Program-made: the position numbers and the translations under genes
The notes under the pieces: generated by a model
What the model was told of the DNA's origin: nothing
What the model saw: only the letters and a program-made list of their open reading frames with translations
The model's database searches: none
In this document: piece by piece, positions 35,250-45,521 of the stretch
Layout: each line of letters starts with the position of its first letter
How positions within the stretch are numbered: the stretch's first letter is position 1
Source: Erwinia_E haradaeae_D
GTDB lineage: Bacteria; Pseudomonadota; Gammaproteobacteria; Enterobacterales; Enterobacteriaceae
Direction of reading: 5' to 3'
Assembly: GCF_900698935.1 (NCBI RefSeq)
Contig: NZ_LR217715.1
Coordinates: forward strand, 62,001-126,000
Length of the DNA: 64,000 nt

Positions 35250-37982
35250 ATGATGCCTACAATTATTTATGTAGATGGCACAGCATACCATGTGAATTGT
35301 AAAGATAATGTATTACAGGCTTGTTTATCCCTAGGGTTAGACATTCCTTATTTTTGTTGGCACCCTGTTCTTGGTAGTGTTGGTGCTTGTCGTCAGTGTG
35401 CAGTTAAGCAGTATCAAGATACTGCAGATCTTCAGGGACGTCTGATAATATCTTGTATGACTCCAGTGACTAACGGTATTCGTATTTCAATTCATGATAA
35501 AGAAGCACAAGAGTTTCGTAAAAGTATCGTAGAATTATTAATGATTAATCATCCGCATGATTGCCCCATATGCGAAGAAGGTGGTCATTGCCATCTACAG
35601 GATATGACTGTAATGAATGGTCATATGTTACGTCGTTATCGCTTTACTAAACGGACTCACCGCAACCAGGATTTAGGTCCATTTATTGCTCATGAAATGA
35701 ATCGTTGCATCACTTGTTATCGGTGTATACGGTATTACAAAGACTATGCAGATGGAAAAGATCTTGGTGTTTATGGAGCTAGTGATAATATTTACTTTGG
35801 GCGTACTGAAGACGGATGTTTAGATAGTGAGCTATCAGGAAACTTAGTAGAGATTTGTCCTACGGGAGTTTTTACAGACAAAACTCATTCTGAGCGTTAT
35901 AATCGCAAGTGGGACATGCAGTTTGCGCCTGGAATTTGCCAGCAATGTAGTCTTGGGTGCAATATTAGCCTTGGTGAACGATACGGCGAACTACGCCGTA
36001 TCGAAAATCGCTATAATGGTATGGTTAATCACTATTTTCTTTGTGACCGTGGAAGATTTGGGTACGGCTATGTGAACCTCAAAGATCGTCCAAAACAGCC
36101 TATGCAGCGTCAGGGTGCGGGGTTAACCTCAATCAATGCAAATACAGCGGTACACAATGTAGCAGAGGTATTGCGGCAAGCAAAAAAAGTTGTCGGTATC
36201 GGGTCCGCACGCGCTAGTATAGAAAGTAATTTTTCTTTATTGTCATTAGTGGGAAAAGATAATTTTTCTACTGGTATACTAGCGAGTGAGCAGGTGTGTC
36301 TAAATTTGATACTAGAGATATTACGTAAAAGCGGGGTACGTACTCCTACACTTCGTGAAATTGAAAGTTATGACGCGGTCTTAATTTTAGGTGAAGATGT
36401 AACTCAAGTCGCTGCACGAATGGCATTAGCAGTGCGTCAGGCCATCAAAGGTAAATCACGTCAAATAGCTAAAGCACAACAAGTAGATGATTGGCATAGC
36501 GCAGCAATTATGAATAGTAGTATAGAGGCTAGGTATCCTTTATTTGTCACTAATGTGGATTGTACCAGATTAGATGATATTGCCACTTGGAGTTATTACG
36601 CTCCGGTAGAAGACCAAGCTCGTCTTGGGTTTGCTATTGCGCACCGGATAGATCAAAGCGCTCCAAGAGTGATTGGTGTGCATACCTCGCTAGATTCTCA
36701 GATTAATCTCATCGCAGATGCTTTATGCAATTCTAAAAAACCACTCATTATTGCAGGTACTAATGCAGGGAGTGTAGCCCTGCTTCAGGCAGCAGCGAAT
36801 ATAGCTAAAGGATTGATAGGGCATGTACAAGAAGTGGGCATCAGCTTTCTTACTTCAGAAGCTAATAGTATGGGCTTAGCGTTAATGGGTGGGCGTTCAC
36901 TAGACGTGGCATTAGAGGAGTTGTCAGACGGAACAGCAGATGTAGTAATTATTTTAGAAAATGATCTATATCGTTATATGCCACGTCATATCATTCAGAA
37001 TGCATTAAGTAATGCGACACATGTCATTCTATTAGATCATCAAAATACCAACACTAGTCAGCACGCCAATCTTATTTTTTCTAGTGCCAGTGTTGCTGAA
37101 AGCGACGGGACTGTCATAAATCAAGAGGGACGCGCTCAGCGTTTTTTTCAAGCATATGACCCAGCTTATTATGATACAAAAATAGAGATGTTGGCAAGTT
37201 GGCGCTGGCTTCACGCGTTTAAGCAAAAAAGGAATAGTCAGGTCATAAATTGGAATCAACTAGATGATGTAATTCATGCTTGTGTAGAGGAATTTCCAGA
37301 ATTATCTGGTATCAAAAAAGCAGCGCCAGATGCTTCTTTTCGCATGTATGGTCAAAAAATAGCACGTTCTCCACATCGGGCTAGCGGACGTACTGCAATG
37401 CGCTCTGCTATCAGCGTTCATGAGCCTCGACAGCCACAGGATCCAGATAGTATGTTTAGTTTTTCCATGGAGGGCTATCAACAGCCCTGTGAGGAACATT
37501 CACAGATTCCGTTTGCTTGGTCGCCTGGCTGGAACTCGCCACAGGCTTGGAACAAATTTCAAAGCACGATAGGTGAAAAATTACGTGGAGGGGATCCAGG
37601 AGAGCGTCTGATAGAGGCAAGCACGATGTTACTTGATTGGTTTACAGGTATTCCGTCTTCTTTTAAGGCACGAACTCATTATTGGCGTGTAGTCCCTTAT
37701 TTCCATCTTTTTGGAAGTGAAGAAATGACGCAGCGTTCCGATGTAATTAAACAGCGTATGCCGGAGCCATATTTAATCATCAATGCGCAAGATGCAGAGC
37801 AATTAGGTGTCCGTGAAGGTGATTATATACAATATACGCATCATTGTGAAGAGTGTTCTCTTCCTGTATTCTTATCCTCTTACTTACAGGTGGGGCAAGT
37901 AGGCATACCGATTGGTTTTCCAGGTTTTTGTTTATCTCTACGTGGGGAAGATGTGTATAATTTGCGGAAGGTGGAAAAATGA
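35250..37982 (+). CDS. nuoG: NADH:quinone oxidoreductase subunit G
   Basis: Largest peripheral subunit, 910 residues (E. coli 908), carrying clusters N1b, N4, N5 and the extra N7. The N-terminal ferredoxin domain has YFCWHP, ACRQC and ISCMTP. The His-Cys box is DCPICEEGGHCHLQD, and the two following Cys sets are RCITCYRC and EICPTG. N7 ligands CQQCSLGC and LCDRGRFG are all kept. The molybdopterin-oxidoreductase-like domain fills the rest and contains FAESDGT-type (here VAESDGTVINQEGRAQRFF) sequence. Two adjacent ATGs occur (35250 and 35253) after GGTGGAA. The stop overlaps nuoH as ATGA. Confidence 0.97.
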   Translation: MMPTIIYVDGTAYHVNCKDNVLQACLSLGLDIPYFCWHPVLGSVGACRQCAVKQYQDTADLQGRLIISCMTPVTNGIRISIHDKEAQEFRKSIVELLMINHPHDCPICEEGGHCHLQDMTVMNGHMLRRYRFTKRTHRNQDLGPFIAHEMNRCITCYRCIRYYKDYADGKDLGVYGASDNIYFGRTEDGCLDSELSGNLVEICPTGVFTDKTHSERYNRKWDMQFAPGICQQCSLGCNISLGERYGELRRIENRYNGMVNHYFLCDRGRFGYGYVNLKDRPKQPMQRQGAGLTSINANTAVHNVAEVLRQAKKVVGIGSARASIESNFSLLSLVGKDNFSTGILASEQVCLNLILEILRKSGVRTPTLREIESYDAVLILGEDVTQVAARMALAVRQAIKGKSRQIAKAQQVDDWHSAAIMNSSIEARYPLFVTNVDCTRLDDIATWSYYAPVEDQARLGFAIAHRIDQSAPRVIGVHTSLDSQINLIADALCNSKKPLIIAGTNAGSVALLQAAANIAKGLIGHVQEVGISFLTSEANSMGLALMGGRSLDVALEELSDGTADVVIILENDLYRYMPRHIIQNALSNATHVILLDHQNTNTSQHANLIFSSASVAESDGTVINQEGRAQRFFQAYDPAYYDTKIEMLASWRWLHAFKQKRNSQVINWNQLDDVIHACVEEFPELSGIKKAAPDASFRMYGQKIARSPHRASGRTAMRSAISVHEPRQPQDPDSMFSFSMEGYQQPCEEHSQIPFAWSPGWNSPQAWNKFQSTIGEKLRGGDPGERLIEASTMLLDWFTGIPSSFKARTHYWRVVPYFHLFGSEEMTQRSDVIKQRMPEPYLIINAQDAEQLGVREGDYIQYTHHCEECSLPVFLSSYLQVGQVGIPIGFPGFCLSLRGEDVYNLRKVEK

Positions 37983-38953
37983 GGTTGTTAGCAGGAGACA
38001 GTACTTCCATAATAGCTTCTGTCATTAAACCCTTAGTTATTTTATGCGTAGTAGTGGGATGCGGTGTTTTTATGAGTTTTTTAGAACGACGCTTGCTAGG
38101 TTTATTTCAAAATCGTTATGGACCAAATCGTGTAGGCTGGGAGGGGTCATTGCAGATAGCAGCCGATATGATTAAAATTTTATTTAAAGATGATTGGGTT
38201 CCTATATTTTCTGATCGTAGAATCTTTATTTTAGCACCAGTTATTTCCTTTTCTGCCTTACTTATGGTGGCTATTATAGTCCCCTTGACGCCGACTTGGA
38301 TAGGAGTAGATTTTAACATTGGTGTTTTATTTTTTCTTATGATGGCTGGTTTGTCAGTATATGCAATCTTGTTTGCTGGTTGGTCTAGTAATAACAAATA
38401 TTCACTTTTAGGCGCTATACGTGCTGCTGCGCAAACACTGAGCTATGAAGTTTTTTTAGGATTATCTTTAATGGGTGTAGTGGCACAGGCTGGATCTTTT
38501 AATATGCTTAGCATTGTGAGTAACCAAACGCAGATGTGGAATGTTATTCCACAATTTTTAGGTTTTATAGTTTTTTTAATTGCTGGTTTAGCTGTATGTC
38601 ATCGTCATCCATTTGACCAACCGGAAGCTGAACAGGAGTTAGCTGATGGTTATCATGTGGAATATTCTGGAATGAAGTTTGGTTTATTTTTTGTTGGTGA
38701 ATATATCGGTATTTTTATTGTGTCTGCACTCATTGTAACTTTATTTTTTGGTGGATGGCATGGTCCATATTTATTACCAGCTATTTGGTTTAGTATAAAG
38801 ATATCTTTTTTTATAGGTTTTTTTATTTTGCTTCGCGCCGCCCTACCACGTCCACGCTATGATCAAGTAATGTCACTTGGTTGGACTGTGTGCCTACCTT
38901 TAACACTCTTGAATCTTCTAGCCACTGCTGCAGTGATTTTATGTATGGAATAG
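37979..38953 (+). CDS. nuoH: NADH:quinone oxidoreductase subunit H
   Basis: Eight-span membrane subunit forming the quinone chamber and the start of the proton path; 324 residues (E. coli 325). Conserved are LERRLLGLFQNRYGPNRVG, the loop AADMIKILFKDDW, RAAAQTLSYEV, and HPFDQPEAEQELADGYHVEY with its acidic residues, then RAALPRPRYDQ. The start overlaps the nuoG stop by 4 bases. Confidence 0.97.
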   Translation: MRLLAGDSTSIIASVIKPLVILCVVVGCGVFMSFLERRLLGLFQNRYGPNRVGWEGSLQIAADMIKILFKDDWVPIFSDRRIFILAPVISFSALLMVAIIVPLTPTWIGVDFNIGVLFFLMMAGLSVYAILFAGWSSNNKYSLLGAIRAAAQTLSYEVFLGLSLMGVVAQAGSFNMLSIVSNQTQMWNVIPQFLGFIVFLIAGLAVCHRHPFDQPEAEQELADGYHVEYSGMKFGLFFVGEYIGIFIVSALIVTLFFGGWHGPYLLPAIWFSIKISFFIGFFILLRAALPRPRYDQVMSLGWTVCLPLTLLNLLATAAVILCME

Positions 38954-38969
38954 CTCAAAGGGCGCACAT

Positions 38970-39515
38970 ATGATGACACTAAAAGATGTTATTGTTGGAT
39001 GTAGTACCATTTTACGCAGTATCTGGTTAATTGGTGTCAATGCTTTTGCAAAACGCGAAACGTTAATGTATCCAGAGGACCCTGTGTCTATGCCTCCGCG
39101 TTATCGTGGGCGCATTATTTTAACACGTGATCCGGATGGTATCGAGCGTTGTGTAGCGTGTAATCTGTGTGCAGCAGTTTGTCCAGTAGATTGTATTTCT
39201 TTACAGAAAGGCGAGAGGGCAGATGGACGTTGGTATCCAGAGTTTTTTCGGATTAATTTTTCACGCTGTATTTTTTGTGGGCTATGTGAAGAAGCTTGTC
39301 CGACTACAGCAATTCAGTTAATTCCAGACTGTGAGATGGGAGAGTTTAAGCGCCAAGATCTAGTATATGAAAAAGAAAACTTATTAATTGCCGGTGTAGG
39401 AAAGTGTCCACAATATAACTTTTACCGAATATCTGGAATGTCTATTGCAGGTAAAGATAAAGGATGCGCAGAGCAAGAAGCACGACCTATTGATGTTAAG
39501 AGCTTGTTACCTTAA
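38970..39515 (+). CDS. nuoI: NADH:quinone oxidoreductase subunit I (clusters N6a, N6b)
   Basis: Peripheral subunit with two [4Fe-4S] clusters linking NuoG to NuoB; 181 residues (E. coli 180). The two ferredoxin motifs are CVACNLCAAVCPVDC and CIFCGLCEEACPTTA, followed by FKRQDLVYEKENLL and the C-terminus IDVKSLLP. Starts at 38970 and 38973 are both ATG; AAGGG at 38958-38962 suits either. A 16-base gap follows nuoH. Confidence 0.97.
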   Translation: MMTLKDVIVGCSTILRSIWLIGVNAFAKRETLMYPEDPVSMPPRYRGRIILTRDPDGIERCVACNLCAAVCPVDCISLQKGERADGRWYPEFFRINFSRCIFCGLCEEACPTTAIQLIPDCEMGEFKRQDLVYEKENLLIAGVGKCPQYNFYRISGMSIAGKDKGCAEQEARPIDVKSLLP

Positions 39516-39529
39516 TTAAGGGTTTCGGT

Positions 39530-40087
39530 ATGGAATATATATTTTATATCTGCGGGTTTGTGTCTGTTGTCTCGACTATACGAGTGATTACGCATATTGA
39601 ACCCATACATGCACTACTATATTTAATTACTTCATTATTAGCAGTGTCTGGAGTCTTTTTTTCACTTGGTGCATATTTTGCTGGTGCTTTAGAGATTATT
39701 ATTTATGCTGGTGCTATTTTGGTGCTTTTTGTGTTTGTAGTGATGATGTTAAATTTGAGTAGTATTGTAATAAAACAGGAAAAAGACTGGCTGAAGCCCT
39801 CTATGTGGCTTGGTCCAGGATTTTTATCGTTCTTACTTTTTCTCACTTTATTGTATGCTATTTTTTTAAATCATGACACAGTAATACCTTGGGCTATTAT
39901 CGATGGTAAGCAGGTGGGTATAAAGTTATTTGGACCATATATGCTAGCTGTGGAATGCACTTCAATGCTTCTTGTATCAGGATTAGTCATTGGGTATCAT
40001 ATGGGGTATAAACCTCGACTACCAGGAATACCATTGATAGATGAATCCTTAGTTACTGCCACAACGGATGAGGAGCAAAAGATTTGA
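39530..40087 (+). CDS. nuoJ: NADH:quinone oxidoreductase subunit J
   Basis: Membrane subunit with five spans, 185 residues (E. coli 184), adjoining NuoA and NuoK on the proton path. The most conserved span GALEIIIYAGAILVLFVFV, including its pi-bulge Gly and Tyr, is intact. The C-terminal half is variable as usual. Its stop overlaps the TTG start of nuoK. Confidence 0.95.
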   Translation: MEYIFYICGFVSVVSTIRVITHIEPIHALLYLITSLLAVSGVFFSLGAYFAGALEIIIYAGAILVLFVFVVMMLNLSSIVIKQEKDWLKPSMWLGPGFLSFLLFLTLLYAIFLNHDTVIPWAIIDGKQVGIKLFGPYMLAVECTSMLLVSGLVIGYHMGYKPRLPGIPLIDESLVTATTDEEQKI

Positions 40088-40386
40088 TTCCTTTAAAGAG
40101 CGGATTAATTTTAGCTACAACTCTATTTTGCCTTGGTTTAACTGGTTTAATTGTTCGTCGTAACTTACTGTTTATGTTAATTAGTCTTGAAATCATGGTT
40201 AATGCTGCATCATTAGCGATGGTAGTAGCAGGGAGTTATTGGGGTCAGGCAGATGGGCAAGTCATTTTTGTTTTTGCTATTAGTCTAACGGCAGTTGAAA
40301 CTAGCATTGGTCTAGCTTTATTGCTACATCTCTATCGCCGCAGTAAGAACCTTAATATTGATATACTAAGTGAGATGCGTGGATGA
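40084..40386 (+). CDS. nuoK: NADH:quinone oxidoreductase subunit K
   Basis: Three-span antiporter-related subunit of exactly 100 residues, as in E. coli. The buried glutamates are in LISLEIMVNAA and AVETSIGLALLL. The start is TTG at 40084, overlapping the nuoJ stop as TTGA. The first in-frame ATG would lose about a third of the protein, and the TTG start gives a gapless match to E. coli (MIPL...). The stop overlaps nuoL as ATGA. Confidence 0.95.
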   Translation: MIPLKSGLILATTLFCLGLTGLIVRRNLLFMLISLEIMVNAASLAMVVAGSYWGQADGQVIFVFAISLTAVETSIGLALLLHLYRRSKNLNIDILSEMRG

Positions 40387-42227
40387 ATATTTTTTATTTA
40401 ACTATACTTTTTCCACTACTCGGATTTTTATTTCTATCTTGTTCTGTAGGCCGCTTGTCGGAAACGATCAACTCTATTATAGCTCTTACATCAGTTGGAT
40501 TAGCAGCAATTGTTGTAGGATACATCTGGTTTGATTTCTGGAAAAGCGATCAACAGGTTTTTCATCAGATCCTATGGACCTGGATGCAAGTGGATCAATT
40601 GAGGATTGATATTAGTTTTATGTTAGATGGACTCTCTTTGACCTTACTGACCATCGTAATAGGAGTAGGCTTTCTGATTAGTTTATTTTCCTCTTGGTAT
40701 ATGCGAGACCAAGAGGGCTATTCAAGATTTTTTGCTTATATGAATTTATTTATTGCTAGCATGGTCGTGTTAGTATTAGCTGATAATTTGGTTTTAATGT
40801 ACCTTGGTTGGGAAGGGGTAGGGTTGTGTTCTTACTTATTGATCGGTTTTTATTATACGAATGCATCTTATATGCGATCGGCAATGAAAGCATTTGTGAT
40901 CACGCGTATTGGTGATGCTTGCCTCGTTATTGCATTATTAATGCTTTATAATGAGATGAATACATTCAGTCTCTGTCGCATCACGGCTCTAGCTTCTTTA
41001 TATCCTTTTTCTTATACCGGGCATGTATTGCCATGGATTACGCTGATGATTTTAGGGGGAGCAGTCGGGAAGTCTGCTCAAATACCATTACAAACTTGGC
41101 TAGCAGATGCTATGGTAGGTCCTACTCCGGTTTCTGCGCTTATTCATGCTGCTACTATGGTTACTGCCGGGGTATATCTGATATCCCGTACTCATGTCTT
41201 ATTTTTACTAACACCAGCGGTTCTGCATTTGGTAGGTATTGTTGGGGCAATCACTTTATTGTTAGCCGGGTGTTCTGCTTTAGTGCAAACTGATATTAAG
41301 CGCGTGTTAGCTTATTCTACTATGAGTCAAATAGGTTATATGTTTGTAGCTTTAGGGGTGCAAGCGTGGCAACCGGCGATATTTCATTTAATGACTCATG
41401 CGTTTTTTAAAGCATTGCTTTTTCTCTCTGCTGGGTCAGTAATTCGTGAATGTAATCATGAACAAAACATGTTTAAGATGGGGGGGTTGCGTTATCGTAT
41501 GCCTCTTGTTTATATTTGTTTTGTAGTAGGTGGTTCGGCCTTAGCCTCTTTTCCGTTAATAACCTCCGGTTTTTTTAGTAAGGGGGCTATTTTATCAGGG
41601 GCTTTATCTCATGGGGATATAAATTTAATGTTAGCAGGTTTAGTCGGGGCGTTTCTGACATCGCTTTATACAGGTAGAATGATTTTTCTGGTATTTCATG
41701 GTCAAGAAAGATTGATTTACACACAGACACAAAAGACTATTGCCTATCACGTACCGCTAATGGTTTTATTGATGCTTTCCACAGTTGTAGGAGCCTGGAT
41801 TACACCTCCTTTACAAGGGGTATTACCAGCAAATACACCATTACTGAATGGTTCCAAAGCTATATTAGAAACGCTTTCTAGTGTATTAGTAGTCATGGGT
41901 GTGGTCATATCGATTTTCTTATGGGTAGGAAAACCTGTGTGGCTAAATATAGTTTCATGCGGTAAATTAAGTGGTTTGGTTCGCGTTTTATTTTTAAGGG
42001 GATGGGGTTTTGATTGGTTATACCAGAAGATATTTACGAACAGCTACTTAATGATTTCTCATATTTTATCACGAGATCCATTAGCTGCGGTTGTTAATAG
42101 CGCAGGTTTACTAGCGTTTATGACAAATCGCGTATTAATTCTTAGTGTAAATGGTTATCTACGATGGTACCTTTCCGTTATGATATTGGGTGTGGTGTGC
42201 ATCTTAGCATGTACGATAATAATCTAA
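40383..42227 (+). CDS. nuoL: NADH:quinone oxidoreductase subunit L
   Basis: Distal antiporter-like proton-pumping subunit with about 14 core spans and the long lateral helix at the C-terminus; 614 residues (E. coli 613). GWEGVGLCSYLLIGFYY holds the key Glu, IPLQTWLADAMVGPTPVSALIHAATMVTAG-type sequence (about residues 235-265) holds the channel core, and TMSQIGYMFVALG is conserved. The lateral-helix region from about residue 500 is present, ending in spans near 580-614. A 203-base gap separates it from nuoM. Confidence 0.96.
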   Translation: MNIFYLTILFPLLGFLFLSCSVGRLSETINSIIALTSVGLAAIVVGYIWFDFWKSDQQVFHQILWTWMQVDQLRIDISFMLDGLSLTLLTIVIGVGFLISLFSSWYMRDQEGYSRFFAYMNLFIASMVVLVLADNLVLMYLGWEGVGLCSYLLIGFYYTNASYMRSAMKAFVITRIGDACLVIALLMLYNEMNTFSLCRITALASLYPFSYTGHVLPWITLMILGGAVGKSAQIPLQTWLADAMVGPTPVSALIHAATMVTAGVYLISRTHVLFLLTPAVLHLVGIVGAITLLLAGCSALVQTDIKRVLAYSTMSQIGYMFVALGVQAWQPAIFHLMTHAFFKALLFLSAGSVIRECNHEQNMFKMGGLRYRMPLVYICFVVGGSALASFPLITSGFFSKGAILSGALSHGDINLMLAGLVGAFLTSLYTGRMIFLVFHGQERLIYTQTQKTIAYHVPLMVLLMLSTVVGAWITPPLQGVLPANTPLLNGSKAILETLSSVLVVMGVVISIFLWVGKPVWLNIVSCGKLSGLVRVLFLRGWGFDWLYQKIFTNSYLMISHILSRDPLAAVVNSAGLLAFMTNRVLILSVNGYLRWYLSVMILGVVCILACTIII

Positions 42228-42430
42228 AAGATCGCGATAGACTATGAGTCCATAGTAAAAACGATTATTATGTTTTATGTCGCTCGCTAGGAACATATAA
42301 TCATCTCTTAAAGTACATCTCTGTAATTATGTCGTAAGTGTATACGCATTTGGTGACACATTCGTATAATGCAATACAAAAATATAATGATAACCATAAG
42401 GGTTTTATAAAAACTATAGAAGATACTATA

Positions 42431-43951
42431 ATGTTATTACTTTGGTTAATTGCAATACCATTGACAGGCGGCTTATTTTGCTGGCAATCCGAACGTATAA
42501 GTATTATGTATCCGCGCTGGATTGCTCTTATTACAATGAGCTTCACATTTCTTGTTGCATTGGTACTTTGGGTAGACTCTACACACATCACCTTATTGAG
42601 AAATAATAATCTGGAGTGGATCAGTGAATTTTCAGTACCATGGATCCCGCGATTCGGTATTGATTTTCATTTAGCCCTTGATGGGCTGTCCTTGTTAATG
42701 ATTGTTCTTACCAGTTTATTAGGAATAATGGCGATCTTGTGTTCATGGAGAGAGATTGAGCAATGGCATGGTTTTTTTCATCTAAATTTACTCTGGATTC
42801 TGGGAGGGGCGATAGGTGTTTTCTTATCTATGGACCTTTTTTTATTTTTTTTGTGTTGGGAAATGATGTTAGTTCCGATGTATTTTTTAATTTCATTATG
42901 GGGTCATAAATCTTCAGATTTGAAGACGCGCGTTTCTGCTGCTACTAAGTTTTTCCTGTATACTCAAGCAAGTGGGTTTTTAATGTTAATTTCTATTGTA
43001 GGCTTAGTGTTTTTACATCACTCTTCCACTGGAAATTTAACTTTTAATTATGAAGCTTTACTACACACCCCGATGTTACCTCAGGTTGAAAAATTATTAA
43101 TGATGGGTTTTTTTATTGCTTTTGCAGTAAAAATGCCAATTGTACCTCTGCATGGATGGTTGCCCGATGCGCATAGTCAGGCTCCCACTGCAGGATCAGT
43201 TGATTTAGCGGGTATTTTATTAAAAACAGCAGCTTATGGACTACTACGTTTTACATTGCCTTTGTTTCCGCATGCATCAATTACCTTTGCGCCTGTTGCT
43301 ATGTGTTTAGGAGTTATGAGTATATGTTATGGAGCCTGGATTGCTATTTCTCAACATGACATGAAGCGTTTAGTGGCTTATACGTCTGTTTCTCATATGG
43401 GGTTTTTGTTGATTGCAATCTACACAGGTAGCTTGATAGCATATCAGGGGGCAGTGATTCAGATGATTGCACATGGTCTTTCGGCTGCAGCATTATTTAT
43501 TATATGTGGCCAAATCTATGAACGTTTGCATACTCTTGACATGCGCAAGATGGGTGGTTTATGGTCACGGATACAATGGTTACCAGGATTGTCTGTATTT
43601 TTTGCTATGGCCAATTTGGGTATCCCCAGCACAGGGAACTTTATTGGTGAATTTATGATCTTGACGGGTAGCTTCCAGATAGCGCCTCTGATTAGTGTAT
43701 TAGCTACCTGTAGTCTAGTATTTTCTGCAGTATATTCATTAGTTATGTTACAACAAACGTACTATGGTGAAGCAAAATCAGACGAGAAATTACGAGGTAT
43801 GTCTATACGTGAGATTAGCATACTCGTAGTATTAGTAGTTCTTTTATTACTTTTGGGTTTATATCCTCAAATTATATTAGATACCTCTTATTTTTCTATG
43901 AGTCATCTTCAACAGTTGTGGACTTCCTCACTGTTAACTACAAGGTTGTAA
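42431..43951 (+). CDS. nuoM: NADH:quinone oxidoreductase subunit M
   Basis: Antiporter-like proton-pumping subunit with 14 spans; 506 residues (E. coli 509). The essential Glu lies in FLCWEMMLVPMYFLI and the Lys in AFAVKMPIVPLHGWLPDAH, followed by APTAGSVDLAGILLKTAAYG. ATG at 42431 matches the E. coli N-terminus (MLLLWLI) and follows AGAAGA; the frame is open 31 codons further upstream, but that part is hydrophilic and unlike the family. Six bases separate it from nuoN. Confidence 0.96.
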   Translation: MLLLWLIAIPLTGGLFCWQSERISIMYPRWIALITMSFTFLVALVLWVDSTHITLLRNNNLEWISEFSVPWIPRFGIDFHLALDGLSLLMIVLTSLLGIMAILCSWREIEQWHGFFHLNLLWILGGAIGVFLSMDLFLFFLCWEMMLVPMYFLISLWGHKSSDLKTRVSAATKFFLYTQASGFLMLISIVGLVFLHHSSTGNLTFNYEALLHTPMLPQVEKLLMMGFFIAFAVKMPIVPLHGWLPDAHSQAPTAGSVDLAGILLKTAAYGLLRFTLPLFPHASITFAPVAMCLGVMSICYGAWIAISQHDMKRLVAYTSVSHMGFLLIAIYTGSLIAYQGAVIQMIAHGLSAAALFIICGQIYERLHTLDMRKMGGLWSRIQWLPGLSVFFAMANLGIPSTGNFIGEFMILTGSFQIAPLISVLATCSLVFSAVYSLVMLQQTYYGEAKSDEKLRGMSIREISILVVLVVLLLLLGLYPQIILDTSYFSMSHLQQLWTSSLLTTRL

Positions 43952-43957
43952 GTTTTT

Positions 43958-45421
43958 ATGATATTTAATTATCAACAATTCATTGCGTTATTACCGGTAT
44001 TCATTCTTGCATTCATAATAGTCATTATGATGGTGAGCATTGGAATTAAACGTAATCATAGAATTAATGCCACTATTGCTATTATCGGTTTGAGTTTAGT
44101 GCTATTTTCTTTATATTTTATCGCAAAGGTTGGAGTAGTAGATCTTCCTCCCTTACTGCGGGTAGATAGACCGTCAACTTTTTATGCAAGTTTGGTCATT
44201 TTAGTGAGTTTGTTGACTTGTTTGTTTGCTTATCCATGGTTATCTAGCATTCAAGAAAATCGCGAAGAATTTTATTTACTTTTAATGATTTCTACGTTAG
44301 GAGGCGTCGTACTAGCTAGTGCTAATCATTTCGCCGCTTTATTTCTGAGCATGGAATTAATGTCGTTACCGTTATGTGGTTTGATAGGATACGTGTTTAA
44401 GAGTCATTGCAGTTCGTTAGAAGCGGCGTTTAAATACACTATTTTATCAGCAATCGCATCAGCATTTTTTCTTTTTGGGACGGCGTTGTTGTATGCAAAT
44501 ACAGGAACATTAGATTTTAGCGAATTAGGAAATACTATACATAGTAGCCAAATAGTTCAGCCACTACTAATTGCTGGTTTTTGTCTAATACTAGTAAGCT
44601 TTTGTTTTAAACTTTCCTTAGTGCCATTCCATTTATGGACGCCGGATGTGTATCAAGGCTCTGCTTCTCCAGTTGGGATGTTCTTAGCAAGCGCCAGTAA
44701 AATAGCAGTCTTCGGTGCTTTTATGCGTTTATTAATATGTGCTTCAATCAAGAATATTCCAGGAATAGGGGCCGTATTAAGTGTGATTGCGGTGGCGTCT
44801 ATGTTACTGGGAAACTTAATGGCGCTTAGACAAAATAACATAAAACGCGTGTTGGGCTATTCTTCTATTGCGCATTTTGGGTATATTTTAATTATATGCA
44901 TTGCAATGCAAGATACAAAACAATTACTAGAAGCAGTTGCTATATGTATAGTGAGTTATCTATTTAGTAGTGTAGGTGCTTTCGGTATTCTGTCTTTAAT
45001 GAAAATGGTAATTGTTAATCAAGACACTGACTTGATTGGATCTTATCGTGGTTTATTTTGGAAGCATCCTCTGTTAGCGGTACTCATTACAGTAAATATG
45101 TTATCATTGGCTGGTATGCCTATGACCATTGGTTTTATAAGTAAGTTTTATCTCCTCTCTCTAGGAATATCTTCTCACTTATGGAGTTTAAGTGGCGCGC
45201 TTATTCTCGGTAGTTCTATTGGAGTATATTATTATCTACGGATCATTATTATCTTATACCTACCTCCCAGAAATTTTATGGATTATCATCCACTAGCATA
45301 TAGCTGGGTCAGTACCCCCAGGGGTATTGTAGTTTGCTTTTTAGCTGCGTGTTCTTTTGTGTTAGGAGTTTACCCACAACCAATGATTGAGTTAGCTCAA
45401 TTCGTAGTACTGAATGCTTGA
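43958..45421 (+). CDS. nuoN: NADH:quinone oxidoreductase subunit N
   Basis: Third antiporter-like subunit, contacting NuoK; 487 residues (E. coli 485). Conserved features are ALFLSMELMSLPLCGLIGY with Glu, the channel segment FKLSLVPFHLWTPDVYQG, RVLGYSSIAHFGY and the late Lys in GFISKFYLLS. It closes the operon; its end faces iscS convergently across 100 bases without a clear terminator. Confidence 0.96.
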   Translation: MIFNYQQFIALLPVFILAFIIVIMMVSIGIKRNHRINATIAIIGLSLVLFSLYFIAKVGVVDLPPLLRVDRPSTFYASLVILVSLLTCLFAYPWLSSIQENREEFYLLLMISTLGGVVLASANHFAALFLSMELMSLPLCGLIGYVFKSHCSSLEAAFKYTILSAIASAFFLFGTALLYANTGTLDFSELGNTIHSSQIVQPLLIAGFCLILVSFCFKLSLVPFHLWTPDVYQGSASPVGMFLASASKIAVFGAFMRLLICASIKNIPGIGAVLSVIAVASMLLGNLMALRQNNIKRVLGYSSIAHFGYILIICIAMQDTKQLLEAVAICIVSYLFSSVGAFGILSLMKMVIVNQDTDLIGSYRGLFWKHPLLAVLITVNMLSLAGMPMTIGFISKFYLLSLGISSHLWSLSGALILGSSIGVYYYLRIIIILYLPPRNFMDYHPLAYSWVSTPRGIVVCFLAACSFVLGVYPQPMIELAQFVVLNA

Positions 45422-45521
45422 CACTCTATAGTCTATGTTTGCTTATGATGTAGCTACTTGTGACATGAATAATAATTGATTTTGGTGTATATGCTGTTAT
45501 ATGGCATAATGTTGTGCTTTT

